Source: Lineus longissimus (Eukaryota; Nemertea; Pilidiophora; Heteronemertea; Lineidae). Taken from it: a DNA stretch of 64,000 bases. Positions 22,647-32,756 of the stretch are shown piece after piece (position 1 is the first letter of the stretch; each line of letters begins with the position of its first letter). Location of the stretch: the NCBI RefSeq assembly GCF_910592395.1, contig NC_088314.1, positions 11,472,001-11,536,000 on the forward strand, written 5' to 3'. The position numbers and the translations under genes are program-made. Below the pieces are notes generated by a model. That model searched no databases. It saw nothing but the letters and a program-made list of their open reading frames with translations, and was not told the origin of the DNA.

Positions 22647-22857
22647 TTCTATAATTCTAAAGCATATATATTTGCTAATCCGCATAAGTATTATGATAGA
22701 TATCCATGGTATCTATGATGGAAACAAGGAGCAAAATCCTAGAATCCTCGAAAATTAAAACTGTCACAAATTTGTCAAAGTGCACTGTAAATTTCAAAAT
22801 CGTCCAAAACACCTTCTCAAAAAAATAATGTTGTCTATCTATCAGTGCTGCTGAAAC

Positions 22858-23475
22858 CTATTGCCACTTATGGCCCATGTATGGAATCCCTGGCCGATTT
22901 GGATAAAGATTTCTCACAGTCTCCAAAACACAATCTGGCATCACTTCACGATATGTCCAAACTATTGATGGGTCATCTGCCATATACTGCTGTTGCATCT
23001 GCTGTTTTTTGCCAATATAGAGAGGATGGTTCCAGGATCCCCGGTCCTCCATCATTTTCCAAAAATTTTTGTAAAGTTGTTTCCTGATCACATTATTTCC
23101 ATTTCTGGGTGCTTGTCCATTTCCCAGCCATCTTTGTGGATGAATAGTCACACATGGAGAAGAATTGCAATGTTGGCACATATCTGCCCCTGGCACAGGA
23201 GCAATAACTGGTTCGGATAGTTCATGGTCCTCCTCCTGTGGTTGTGGTGGGGGTGGATCAACTACACCACCAGGCACAGGCAAAGGTTCCAGCTCATCAT
23301 TATCTCCTTGAATATTCCCCTCATTCTGTATATCATCTTGCAGTGCTTGATTCTCCTCATTTGGAGGATGGTCTAACTCAACATAGTCCCAATTATAGAA
23401 ATTTTAAAAAGCATGTATAGCTTCCCTTTGTTCAGTAGTAAGTGCAAGGGAAACAACCTTCAATTCTTCTGCCAT
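22858..23475 (-). pseudogene. P2X7 'ballast'-like domain protein, one nonsense codon
   Basis: Read from ATG at 23475 the frame has one TAA after residue 23 (MAEELKVVSLALTTEQREA...), then stays open to 22858 (206 codons in all). An alternative start at 23283 gives 141 residues. It has an acidic/Pro-rich N-terminus, then CQHCNSSPCV (zinc-binding Cys cluster), a Tyr/Arg segment, REVMPDCVLETVRNLYP and IPYMGHKW. This pattern (Cys cluster, 'R.v.P.CV...IR..fP...G.Y.G') is that of the cytoplasmic ballast domain of vertebrate P2X7 receptors and its invertebrate relatives. There are no membrane segments, so it is not a receptor. Similarity was judged by eye. Confidence 0.55.
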
Positions 23476-23490
23476 GGTGTGATCTACAAT

Positions 23491-25329
23491 CTACTGACTT
23501 GAACCTGGAACAGGCCCGCCAAATTGACTATGAATGGGACAGTCCAAGCCTGGGGGGTGCATGGATGTGTGCATCCACCTATCCAGAATCTCATCACGGT
23601 AGTCATCAGTTTTTTTCACCAATACTGGCTTCCCCACTTGTCGCCTTGGTGCCTTGGCATCAAACACAAATTTGACGGAGGTATGGTCACGGTTAACATT
23701 CGCGTTCCAGTCGATCAAAGCCAGATTTGTCCTCAGTTTGTAGGACCTCTCTCCAAAGACAATCCTTTTGTCGTGAAATTGGAGGAGGGCGTTGTTGAAT
23801 GATTCTACGTACAGTGTGTCTTTTGATCCAGCATAATTTTGGGGTCTTTTATATATGTCCAATTTGTAGAGATAGTCTTTTAGCAATTTCTCTGCGACTG
23901 TGTCCGTAATCAGTTTCTTCGAGGGCTCGTAATGTTCCTCCTGGCATCGCGAATCTTTGCTGCATTTGCTGTGGTTGCCTTGATAATGGTCAATGATATT
24001 ACCAATCCCAGCTCTCAGTTTCTGTTCATCTGCGTCACAGTTTTTGATGCACCAGTACACATGCGTCTTAATCGACGCAGCTTTGTCAGCTAGCTGTTGA
24101 TGCCATTTTTTCCCCATGTCCTTTTTTGGGCCTTGTGTTATCTTCCTTACACTCTTGGCAATACCCTTCGTGGTATGCCAGATGTCTTCGGCGTTTTGTG
24201 TTTCTTTTCTCTCCTCGGTAACAAACTTTGTTATGCTGTTGTTGTGATCATGACTGTGATAACGTACAGGAACTTGTTGGTCATCGAGTACTTTATAAAT
24301 CTCTTTTACACCGATTAGCTCATGTCTTTGTGTCACAGAATCATCCACCGTCTTCGAAATGGTAGCGATGTGGAGCACCTTGTGGCTCTGGTCGCCAAGG
24401 CAAACAACATCACTAAATTCGGCATTCTTGCGCCAGCAGTAGCGAGCATCTGTCGAAATATCTATCGCTTCTACACCATTTGCCATTGAAAGGCTACTTT
24501 CCATGAGGATAGCATCTTGTTTTGACACTTCAGCCTGTTGCTGCACAATCGGACAATAAGTGTCCATAAATCTGTTCAGGGTTTCTGATGATAGCACTCC
24601 AATATCAGAGCTTTCCACGAATTTGGTGTATTGCACTGGCAGTAGTCCTGATGTAAAAAAGCCATGGGCTAGCCTCGCATTGACTAGAAACTTGGCACCA
24701 TTCTCAACATGTGGGGAAGAGGTCCAGTGGAGATTGTGCTGCTCCGTTCCTTGGCATGCTAAGGTCAAACAAGCTGTGTGACCATCCCTTCTGAACTCCT
24801 TCGTGTGCAGATTGCCCTTGCAATTTATGGAATGGGTCTGTACCCTGCCAATCAAGTTCCTGATAGAGGACCCGGTACAGACAAAAAGTGGCTGCTTGAT
24901 ATCTTCTCTTGCACAAAGCTGGTAACTGGGTGTTACTTGAGGCACAGTTGTGCTGGTCATTGTTGGTGATGAAGCGTCATCATTTTCATTGTTAGTCACA
25001 TTATTTTCCACATAAAAGTCAATCACTTCATTCAGGAATTGATAGTTGGAGACCACTGAACATATCCCTCCACCAAGTTTTGCCATTATCCTGTCCATTT
25101 TGTTAAAAAAGTTCACCTTTTCTTCATCGTTTGCGCAATAAAAATTCAGTCCTCCTTTCACAAGAGCTTTCTTCGTCTCAGTTGCCTCATTTCTCGATCG
25201 ATTGGTACTTCTTCGTTTCCTCGAATGCTGTTGGCGGTTCTCATCACGGAATCTCTCCAGGCCTAGGTCTACATCCCGGACCCCTTCACTACTGGCAAGA
25301 ATGTTCATTTCACTTTCCATTGTTGTCAT
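23491..25329 (-). CDS. Kolobok-like DDE transposase, intact 612 residues
   Basis: One uninterrupted frame from ATG to stop. The N-terminus is basic (SRKRRSTNRSRN, about 36-47). Candidate catalytic residues are Asp294 (ISTDARYCW), Asp361 (HDHNNSITK) and Glu509 (YVESFNN). A zinc-type cluster lies near 453-462 (NHSKCSKDSRC). The C-terminal 'VESFNNALLQFHDKRI...LRTNLALIDWNAN' segment is typical of Kolobok and related transposases. It catalyses cut-and-paste transposition in the nucleus. Kolobok is my best family; a MULE-type relative is the alternative. An intact ORF next to a one-stop partner suggests fairly recent activity. Confidence 0.72.
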   Translation of the reverse strand: MTTMESEMNILASSEGVRDVDLGLERFRDENRQQHSRKRRSTNRSRNEATETKKALVKGGLNFYCANDEEKVNFFNKMDRIMAKLGGGICSVVSNYQFLNEVIDFYVENNVTNNENDDASSPTMTSTTVPQVTPSYQLCAREDIKQPLFVCTGSSIRNLIGRVQTHSINCKGNLHTKEFRRDGHTACLTLACQGTEQHNLHWTSSPHVENGAKFLVNARLAHGFFTSGLLPVQYTKFVESSDIGVLSSETLNRFMDTYCPIVQQQAEVSKQDAILMESSLSMANGVEAIDISTDARYCWRKNAEFSDVVCLGDQSHKVLHIATISKTVDDSVTQRHELIGVKEIYKVLDDQQVPVRYHSHDHNNSITKFVTEERKETQNAEDIWHTTKGIAKSVRKITQGPKKDMGKKWHQQLADKAASIKTHVYWCIKNCDADEQKLRAGIGNIIDHYQGNHSKCSKDSRCQEEHYEPSKKLITDTVAEKLLKDYLYKLDIYKRPQNYAGSKDTLYVESFNNALLQFHDKRIVFGERSYKLRTNLALIDWNANVNRDHTSVKFVFDAKAPRRQVGKPVLVKKTDDYRDEILDRWMHTSMHPPGLDCPIHSQFGGPVPGSSQ

Positions 25330-25560
25330 TTCAACTTACTGCAATTTTGAGGGCTTCAGTACAACAGTTATTTAACCTATCTTACCCAGAAATGGTACAG
25401 TCCGGCTAATTACCAGTGTCCTTGCACAGCCTGATGCAACAGGATTAGAATAAATAACTTCAGATAGCAAGTTTATAAGTACCCCCTGGCAACTGACTTC
25501 TGTAAATTTGTAATGTGATTTTATTGCTTCTTGTCCAATTTTAAGAAAATTAGATTAAAC

Positions 25561-25889
25561 AAAAAACAATGAACTTTTACATTGATGAACAAGGCAAGAA
25601 GCTGACAATTTGCTTGACCTTTCTTTGCGTTATGAGTAAGAAAGTCTGGCCACATGTTCAAACTATTTCAAAAGCTGTTGAACTAACTGAACATAACCAC
25701 ACTGCTCAAATGCAAAACCACTCAATAAATACTGTAGCCATGTGGAAATTTGGTGGGAGTGACATCACAAGATAGCATGACAGATACTCATCAGCTGTGA
25801 ATGGCAGATCAGGTCAGGTTAGATACCACATGCTGTGTTTATAGAACAACCTCCAGATTGTCCACTAGTCACCAGTACCATATGGCCCT
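25561..25889. other. Gene-free stretch right of Kolobok-like ORFs
   Basis: A 68-codon + frame (25569-25775) shows no domain and is probably chance. It may include the 5' end of the Kolobok-like element. Confidence 0.35.
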
Positions 25890-26146
25890 TTAATGGTAGG
25901 CTAAGCTAGCAAGGACAGACAATATATTACCCTAGTTTTTGGCTCACCGTAGGGGAGTCTATACGATACCGCAGTGTCCGTCGTCCGTCGTCGTCGTCCG
26001 TCGTCCGTCGTCGTCGTATCCTGTTTCAAAAACAGTGGCACGTTTCTTAACCGCTAAGCCTATGAACTTGTAACTTTGTACACAGGACTCCCTTGGTCAG
26101 ATGACATGTGACACCAAATTTCGGTCCGATCTGATTCTTAATTTGG

Positions 26147-26158
26147 CCACCAGGGGGC
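26147..26158 (+). promoter_or_regulatory. CTCF-core-like sequence in ~300-bp unit (example)
   Basis: CCACCAGGGGGC matches the published CTCF core consensus (CCASYAGRKGGC). The same or near-same 12-mer recurs in most ~300-bp units: near 2697, 4341, 4644, 10991, 11298, 26450, 26752, 37270, 37571, 37866, 38109, 46477 and 58603. A CCACTAGGGGGC form occurs near 36966 and 28983. This is sequence only; binding has not been shown. Confidence 0.45.
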
Positions 26159-26275
26159 CGAATGTAGATATCTAAAAAGTGTGATATCTCGCTTATTAAT
26201 GACTTGTTTGGAATGAAATTTTTGTGGTAGGTACTCATAGCAAGGATACATCATATATCGTACGGGTTTTTAATT

Positions 26276-26304
26276 TGACCTACTTTTCAAGGTCACAGAG
26301 GTCA
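26276..26304 (+). promoter_or_regulatory. Nuclear-receptor-like half-sites: everted repeat plus DR3 (example)
   Basis: TGACCT, 8 bp, AGGTCA, 3 bp (CAG), AGGTCA. The last two form a perfect direct repeat with 3-bp spacing, the arrangement recognised by vitamin-D-receptor-type heterodimers. The first two form an everted repeat. The block recurs in at least 13 units (about 4490, 4790, 10842, 11142, 14832, 26590, 26893, 37109, 37709, 38253, 38727 and 46617). Function not shown. Confidence 0.4.
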
Positions 26305-27362
26305 AATGGTGTAAATTGGCCGTTTTAGTGTAAACTATGGCACGTTTCTTAACCACTAAAGCTATGAACTTGAAACTTGGTACATATAACCCCCTATATC
26401 ACATAGCCTCTGGTGCTGAATTTCAGTTTGATCTGATTCTCAACTTTGCCACCAGGGGGCCAAAAGTGGATAACTAAAAAGTGTGATATCTCGCTTATAA
26501 GTGACTTGTTTTCGATAAAATTTTTATGGTAGGTACTCTTAGGAAGAATACATCACATGTCGTACGGGTTTTCAATTTGACCTACTTTTCAAGGTCACAG
26601 AGGTCATATGGCGTAAATTGGCCGTTAGAGTGTAAACTATGGCACGTTTCTTAACCAGTAAAGCTATGAACTTGAAACTTGGTGCATATAACCCCCTACA
26701 TCAGATAACCTTTGATGCCGAATTTTGGCCTGATCTGATTCTTTATTCGGCCACCAGGGGGCCATAATGGAAAAAGGAAGAAGTGCAATATCTTGCTTAT
26801 TTGAGTGAATTGTTTTCGATAAAATTTTTATGGCAGGGACTTCTAGCAAGGATACACCACATGTCCTGCGATTTTTGGATTTGACCTCCTTTTGTAGGTC
26901 ACAGAGGTCAAATGGCGTAAATTGGCCATTAGAGTGTAACTATGTTATGTTTCTTAACTGCTGAAGCTATGAACTTGAAAGTTGGTACATGTAACCCCCT
27001 ACATTAGATAATCTCTGACACCGAATTTTGGCCTGATCTGATTCTTGATTTGGCCACCAGGGGGTCAAAACTGAAAAAGTAGGACGTGCAATATCTCGCT
27101 TATTAATGACTTTTTTTCGATGAATTTATTATTGCAGGGACTCTCAGCAATCACACGATATTGGTCTTGTTGATGTCATAGACAATTATTGGTTGGATCA
27201 TAAACTTATATATACTGCCCTGTCTTATTACTTGACATCAATACACATCTAAAAAAAGTCTTCATGCCTGATTGTGTTCACCATATTCACCTCTAAACTA
27301 AGCATGATCCTGCCTACTAAAAGATGTATACGGTGAGCACAATGGCCCCTGGCCGTTTCATT

Positions 27363-29045
27363 AGTTTCAGCCATTTTTATGCCCTATAGGCGGCGCTTCT
27401 TGAAAACCATAAAAATACCCTCTGCTCTGTAACTTCTGAACGACAACATATTTTGGCTTGAAATTTGGTATGCTGATAGAGGGCGAGTCAAAGGTGTGTC
27501 GCGTTATTCACTTCCGATCAAGAAATTTGGTGTGCTGATAGAGGGTGAGTCAAAGGTGTGTCGCGTTATTCCCTTCCGGTCAATAACTTCCATAACGGTT
27601 GATGATTTTTTTTCCATTTTTGGTGGGATGATGTATGAGAGTGCAAAGGTGTGTCGCGTTGAAGAATCGACCCGATTTGATTCTCCATTTGACCAATAGG
27701 GGGCCAAAACCCGAAACACAAAAAAATGACTACGCCTTAAATGATGAATAGAATTTCACCAAACTTTAATTGTAGGCTAAGCTAGCAAGGAAACACAATA
27801 TATTACCCTAGTTTTTAGTTTCAGCCATTTTTATGCCCTATAGGCGCCGCTTCTTAAAAACCATGAAAATTCCCGTCCGCTCTGTAACTACTGAACGACA
27901 ACATATTTTGGCTTGAAATTTGGTGTGCTGATAGAGGGCAAGTCAAAGGTGTGTCGCATTGAAGAATCAGCCCCATGTGATTCTCCATTTGACCAATAGG
28001 GGGCCAAAACCAGAAACACAAAAACTGACTACGCCTTAAATGATGAATAGAATTTCACCAAACGTTAATTGTAGGCTAAGCTAGCAAGGACACACAATAT
28101 ATTACCCTAGTTTTTAGTTTCAGCCATTTTTATGCCCTATAGGTGGCGCTTCTTGAAAACCATGAAAATTCCCGTCCGCTCTGTAACTTCTGAACGACAA
28201 CATATTTTGGCTTGAAATTTGGTGTGCTGATAGAGGGCAAGTCAAAGGTGTGTCGCGTTGAAGAATCAGCCCCATGTGATTCTTCATTTGACCAATAGGG
28301 GGCCAAAACCAGAAACACAAAAACTGACTACGCCTTAAATGATGAATAGAATTTCACCAAACTTTAATTGCAGGCTAAGCTAGCAAGGACACACAATATA
28401 TTACCCTAGTTTTTAGTTTCAGCCATTTTTATGCCCTAAAGGTGGCGCTTCTTGAAAACCATGAAAATTCCCTTCCGCTCTGTAACTTCTGAACCACAAC
28501 ATATTTTGGCTTGAAATTTGGTGTGCTGATAGAGGGCGAGTTAAAGGTGTGTCGCGTTATTACCTTCCGGTCAATAACTTCCATAACGGTTGATGATTTT
28601 TTTTCCTTTTTTGGTGGGATGATGTATGAGAGTGCAAAGGTGTGTCGCGTTGAAGAATCGACCCGATGTGATTCTCCATTTGACCAATAGGGGGCCAAAA
28701 CCCGAAACACAAAAAACTGACTACACCTTAAATGATGAATAGAATTTTACCAAACTTTAATGATAGGCTAAGCTAGCAAAGACACACAATATATTACCCT
28801 AGTTTTTAGTTTCAGCCATTTTTATGCCCTATAGGCGGCGCTTCTTGAAAACCATGAAAATTCCCTTCCGCTCTGTAACTTCTGAACGACAACATATTTT
28901 GGCTTGAAATTTGGTGTGCTGATAGAGGGCGAGTCAAAGGTGTGTCGCGTTGAAGAATCAGCCCGATGTGATTCTCCATTTCACCACTAGGGGGCCAAAA
29001 CCCGAAACACTAAAACTGTGAGTACACCTTGTAGGCTAAGCTATA
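27363..29045 (+). repeat. Family D tandem repeat array (~300-bp units)
   Basis: Units begin AGGCTAAGCTAGCAAGG at 27774, 28074, 28373, 28767 and 29034 (partial); the piece at about 25900-25940 is the part displaced by the Helentron-like insertion. Each unit has 'TTTTTATGCCCTATAGG', 'GGTGTGCTGATAGAGGG', 'AAAGGTGTGTCGCGTT' and 'ACCAATAGGGGGCC'. One unit is about 395 bp with an extra 'TCAATAACTTCCATAACGG' block. A stray fragment is at 15850. Frames on the minus strand are repeats of one another, not genes. Confidence 0.88.
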
Positions 29046-29352
29046 TAAACAGTGCCATCCACATCAAAAACTAGCATTTTACAAGAAAGAATATGAACCG
29101 ATAATGACTTACAAGTGACCTTGAATTAAAGCCACGACTGAATTCGGTTGTGAAGTCATATGTACAGTTATCCTTCATTGTCATTTCTTTTTGGATACAA
29201 TGCCATGCCCCAAGCTCAAGCCTCTTAATACTAATCCACTTCTTTACCCACAACACTCCCTTCTTTTCCCTCCCGTTTAATGATCACACCCTCAGCGACG
29301 AGCGACGTTCAACGCTGTGCTTGTTTAACTGCAGAAACCTCATTTTCTGCTA

Positions 29353-30690
29353 CCCCCCTCTGAAACCTATGATGTTTCTTTGGACCAAGAAGTTGAAGAT
29401 GAGGCTGAACAATTGAGAGGTAGTCTGGATGAGATGATGGGATTTGATAGTGCGCGGGAACTCAGAATTGGTAAAGAGAAAGTTCTAAATCATAAAAATT
29501 TCACCAACACCAACAATTTTAGGTTTACCCCAAAAGGATTAAAGAAGCTATCTAATATTGTTTTTACTGCAGCAGAACTTGATTGGGCTCAAGATGAGAG
29601 TTTAATATGGGATTATATTGATTACTTAAGAAATATTAATTCTGAAACTCTTTACATGATGGGGCATTATAAGGGGAAAAGTGTTTGGGTTAGGATTACG
29701 ACTAGTAAAGGTTATCTACTGTCGGGATCTACAATTAATGGATTTAATGGTGGTGACTCAGCGTTGAGAAAATTAGATGAACTTAACCCTTTCACTGCCG
29801 GAGGCGCACTTCTGCGACAATCAATATTATTCCCTTTACTGCCGGAGGCGCACTTATGCGACAATTATCCATACACTATAAAACCATTGAAATTTCGTTA
29901 TTGAGCGTGGTTAGCTTAAAGTTTGATAGATGGCGCGGTAGTATAGATGGTTCAGCAAAACATGGCGGAGGGTTTTATATTTCGATGTTTGGAAGTTTAT
30001 CGAGTAATTTGAAGCCAAAATGACCAAGAAGAAACTGACTGTGTCTGAGGTCCTTGATGAGCTGGATAAAGTGAACGAATCGGACTCTGGTGAGGAGTTC
30101 GTCGATGATGATGATTTAGATCCTGACTTTGATGTAAATGATGAACAAATTAGCGATACTGAGAGTGTGTATATTGTGTTTTGCCAATTACATAGTTTTT
30201 TCAAAAAAATTGTCGTCCTCATTATAAATTCAAGATGGTGGTATGCAAATTAGGGCAAATTATGGTCCCATTTTGAAGATTAGGCAACACTGAACAACTT
30301 TTATATACATTGTTTTGCTCTATCTCCAGAGGCTTTCTCTCTACAGGGTGGAGAAATATCCATACTCAAAATCATGTTAAAACAAAGAAACCTACCGGCA
30401 GGTGAGGTAGCTAAAAATTAGATGCTACCGGCAGTGAAAGGGTTAATGTTTATTTCAAAGATGAAGGTCTGTACGTTGATAGGAGAAGACAAGAAGTTGA
30501 AACTAAAAAGAAAGAACAAGGGAGAAAAGATGATGCTACTTTCTTAAATAGACTAGAAGGTGGTGGCCATGAAACAGAAGTAGAACCTCCCGAACAAATT
30601 CAAATGCGGGCGATTGTTCATGAGTTACGCCCTTCACCTCCAAACCAGTCAGAAGACCAACAGATCAGAGAACAAATGTATCAATGGTAA
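29353..30690 (+). pseudogene. Virus-like gene of unknown function, split by a piggyBac-like element
   Basis: Open from about 29353 with no ATG at its left edge, so the front is missing. Acidic start (LDQEVEDEAEQLRG), then FRFTPKGLKKLSNIVFTAAELDWAQDESLIWDYIDYLRN and MMGHYKGKSVWVRITTSKGYLLSGS. At TTAA 29783-29786 a 656-bp transposon intervenes. The same frame resumes after the second TTAA at 30446 and runs to TAA at 30688-30690, with a charged C-terminal part (EVETKKKEQGRKDDATF). I do not recognise the protein. Being first in the + strand capsid/ATPase gene row suggests a virion or assembly protein. Confidence 0.5.
29787..30442 (+). mobile_element. Non-autonomous piggyBac-like element
   Basis: The 15-bp terminal inverted repeats CCCTTTCACTGCCGG / CCGGCAGTGAAAGGG (one nearby mismatch inward) are flanked by TTAA duplications at 29783-29786 and 30443-30446. 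The subterminal block CTGCCGGAGGCGCACTT is repeated twice at the left end. The interior has an open frame from ATG at 30020 (MTKKKLTVSEVLDELDK...GEEFVDDDDLDPDF) that looks like the acidic N-terminus of a piggyBac transposase. The DDD core is absent, so this is an internally deleted derivative. Confidence 0.88.
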
Positions 30691-30800
30691 TCGAAGGTGA
30701 AATTAACAATGATGGTGGAGCGTCAGCTTCCGCTGGAAGTTCAGATGGAAGTTCAGATGGAAGTTCATCCAGAGACAATCTAGACAATAAGGTTGAATGA
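30684..30800 (+). CDS. Small Gly/Ser-rich virus-like ORF
   Basis: 38 residues, MVIEGEINNDGG then Ser/Gly/Asp repeats (SSDGSSDGSS). It overlaps the end of the preceding frame by a few bases and stops 7 bp before the next ATG. It may be the tail of the preceding gene after a one-base frameshift, or a separate small ORF. Confidence 0.3.
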   Translation: MVIEGEINNDGGASASAGSSDGSSDGSSSRDNLDNKVE

Positions 30801-30807
30801 GAAAAAG

Positions 30808-31862
30808 ATGGCTGAAACGAGATCCAGAATTATTAGTAAGATTGCACTACTTGATGAACAATATGATAAGGAAACTGTTCCTGTTGAGAAGAAGAGAATA
30901 AAGAGAGAATTAGACCAAGAAAAGAGAAATTTGAAATATCTTAATGGTGAATCTGAATCACAAAATGGAAGATGGAAGAGAAGTTGGAGAGACTACCTTA
31001 AAATACCAGACTCAAAAATACCTCTGAAAGATAAATTAAAATTACTCTTCAAATTGGAAGGCCTAACTATTGGAGCAGTTGTAACTGCGATAACAATGTT
31101 TTTCACAACCTTAAGCCCGTAGCACACTAGCCGCCAACTTCGGCATTCACAAGCATTTTTTACCGCAAGAGTCCTGAATGCCTGAAAAATCCCTAGTCTG
31201 CTACGAACGGCATCGGCAAACGCGACTTGCCGCAACTAAACGCCAAATATCTAGCATGTTTGATTTTTGACGCGTGTCGCCGCGTTTGAACGTAAGAAGA
31301 AGCCAGATGTGCTACAGATTGCCGACTGAATTGGCGTCGGCGGCGAGGCTATGGCCAATAAGTATGTGTCTTGATGTCACATGATTTCAAAATGGCAGCC
31401 TATAGTGGCGGAAAAGACGCTACTGGACGCCGATTCTTGGCAGGTGTGCTCTGACCGGGATCCACTGGCTGCCAACTTCGGCGTCTAGAGGCGTCAGCTG
31501 AACGCTTCTTGTCGCCAAAGTTGGCGGCTGGTGTGCTGTGGGCTTTAGGTCTTTCAATTAGTAATTCTTTGAGAAAACCTCCGAATCCCTCCGGACCAAC
31601 TCCTCCAGAACCAGAACTAAGCATTACAAATAGTGTAAAGGAAGGACTCAAGAAATTTGCTAATTGGTTAAAAGAATTGGCTAAGAAGTCAATTGTAGCT
31701 CTTCCAGGTACTATTGGTTCTATTGTTTTACTAATCCTGAAATCTGTAGGTGCTATTGTTGGTTTTCTGGCTGAAAATATTATCATCCTAGTGATGATTG
31801 TTGTTAGTTCAATAATCTATGGTTTAATTGAAGGTCTAAAAGCTGTTAAAAGGGGGAAATAA
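30808..31862 (+). pseudogene. Virus-like membrane protein, split by Harbinger-like MITE
   Basis: ATG at 30808 (MAETRSRIISKIALLDEQYD), a coiled-coil-like charged region, then DYLKIPDSKIPLKDKLKLLF and a first hydrophobic segment (LTIGAVVTAITMFFTTL). A 431-bp MITE lies at 31114-31544. After it come SISNSLRKPPNPSGPTPPEPE, an amphipathic Lys/Leu stretch, and two strong membrane segments (GTIGSIVLLILKSVGAIVGF and ENIIILVMIVVSSIIYGL), ending KRGK at 31862. The MITE is the only lesion I see. The hydrophobic part is partly duplicated at 32757-32930. Probably a virion membrane or minor structural protein, by position. Confidence 0.5.
31114..31544. mobile_element. Harbinger-like MITE in virus-like gene
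   Basis: Ends AGCCCGTAGCACACTAGCCG and CGGCTGGTGTGCTGTGGGCT are inverted repeats of about 28 bp with a few mismatches. TTA duplications lie at 31111-31113 and 31545-31547. The duplicated host gene segment at 32850-32880 reads ACAACCTTAGGTCTTTC without the insert, confirming the boundaries. The 431-bp element has no coding sequence. Confidence 0.88.
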
Positions 31863-31904
31863 AAAAGTAAAATTTAACCCCTTAGTATATTTTAATTAAT
31901 CTAA

Positions 31905-32518
31905 ATGGATGAAGGCGGGGCGGGGGTGATGATTTTGAACTGAGTGAACGACCCGGATAAACATTTACAAATGAATTGGATACACCAATTAAAACTAGTT
32001 TTATAGAGTCAGAATACAATACCGGCACTGGACCAGATGAACCGTTACCTACGGAGACAAACTTTTCAAATCCAACATCAACAAGAAAAGTTGGTAGACT
32101 TGCAACCGAAAAAGATGTTAGGGATGCTTTAGAAGGAACATAGTGGACTCACACAGATGCTGGTATACGTGAACTTTTGAAATTGAAACCAGGATACAGT
32201 GAATTTCCAAATCAAATGTTTGTAGAACGTGAAGGAAAACTTATCGTTCTAACCAAGCAAAATGGAAAATTTAGTTTGCCTTCTGTTAACAAAAAAGACT
32301 ATAAATCGAAAGCATTTAATGATCTAGACAAACTCCTAAACACCCCAGATGAAGAAATAGAAATGCAACTCCAACCAGTTGAGCCATCCACATCAGCAAA
32401 CAATAACCCGCTGGAAACAAACATTGCAGACACCAGTTTTGTAGAGAATATTGTTGATAAACCTGGTAAAACGCTTTATAGGATAATTGATGCAACTGAT
32501 GAAAGGTACACAGATTGA
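31905..32518 (+). pseudogene. Acidic virus-like protein, frameshifted, two stops
   Basis: ATG at 31905 (MDEGGAG) in the context TTAATTAATCTAAATGGATGA, followed by a frame change in a G-run near 31925. The downstream frame is then continuous except for TAA and TAG codons, and ends at 32518. Visible parts are KVGRLATEKDVRDALEGT, a conserved-looking FPNQMFVEREGKLIVLTKQN and an acidic C-terminal tail. From 32519 to about 32700 a Glu/Lys-rich coiled-coil-like stretch continues in broken frames. Function unknown. Confidence 0.45.
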
Positions 32519-32756
32519 AGATCTAGAAGATGAGAAAGTGGAAATTGAAGGAATATGTAAAGAAACTTGAAAATATACAGAGAGATTATGTAATCGATAA
32601 AAAACAATTTTGGTGAAGAAAAACAAGAATTAAAAGAGGAAATTGATAAAGTTAATGATGAATTTAATATGGAAAGAAGGGAATGATTTGAGTTGGACAG
32701 AGAAATGGAAAGCGGTACAAGCAGAATGAAACGTTTGGTTACAGATGTTTTGAAAA

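Larger units (their letters stand above)
22650..25560 (-). mobile_element. Kolobok-like DNA transposon (ends not resolved)
   Basis: Two minus-strand ORFs in tandem with 15 bp between them: a 612-residue transposase (25329-23491) then a smaller zinc-binding protein (23475-22858). I could not find terminal inverted repeats or a TTAA duplication, so the limits are approximate. It lies directly right of the DIRS terminus. Confidence 0.6.
25941..27362 (+). mobile_element. Helentron-like element, family A, complete, with empty site
   Basis: Begins GGCTCACCGTAGGGGAGTC, then a GTCCGTCGTC tract and four ~300-bp units, and ends TATACGGTGAGCACAATGGCCCC...GTTTCATT. It sits inside a family D unit: ...CCCTAGTTTTT | element | AGTTTCAGCC... 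Intact units (for example at 27812) read CCCTAGTTTTTAGTTTCAGCC, so insertion was in a T run with no target duplication. CCACCAGGGGGC is at 26147, 26450 and 26752; AGGTCACAGAGGTCA at 26290, 26590 and 26893. No coding capacity. Confidence 0.82.

Noticed and set aside
27504-28710. Repeated minus-strand frames starting MFRVLAPYWSNGES
   Set aside because: They recur once per family D tandem unit and change length with indels; they are repeat shadows.
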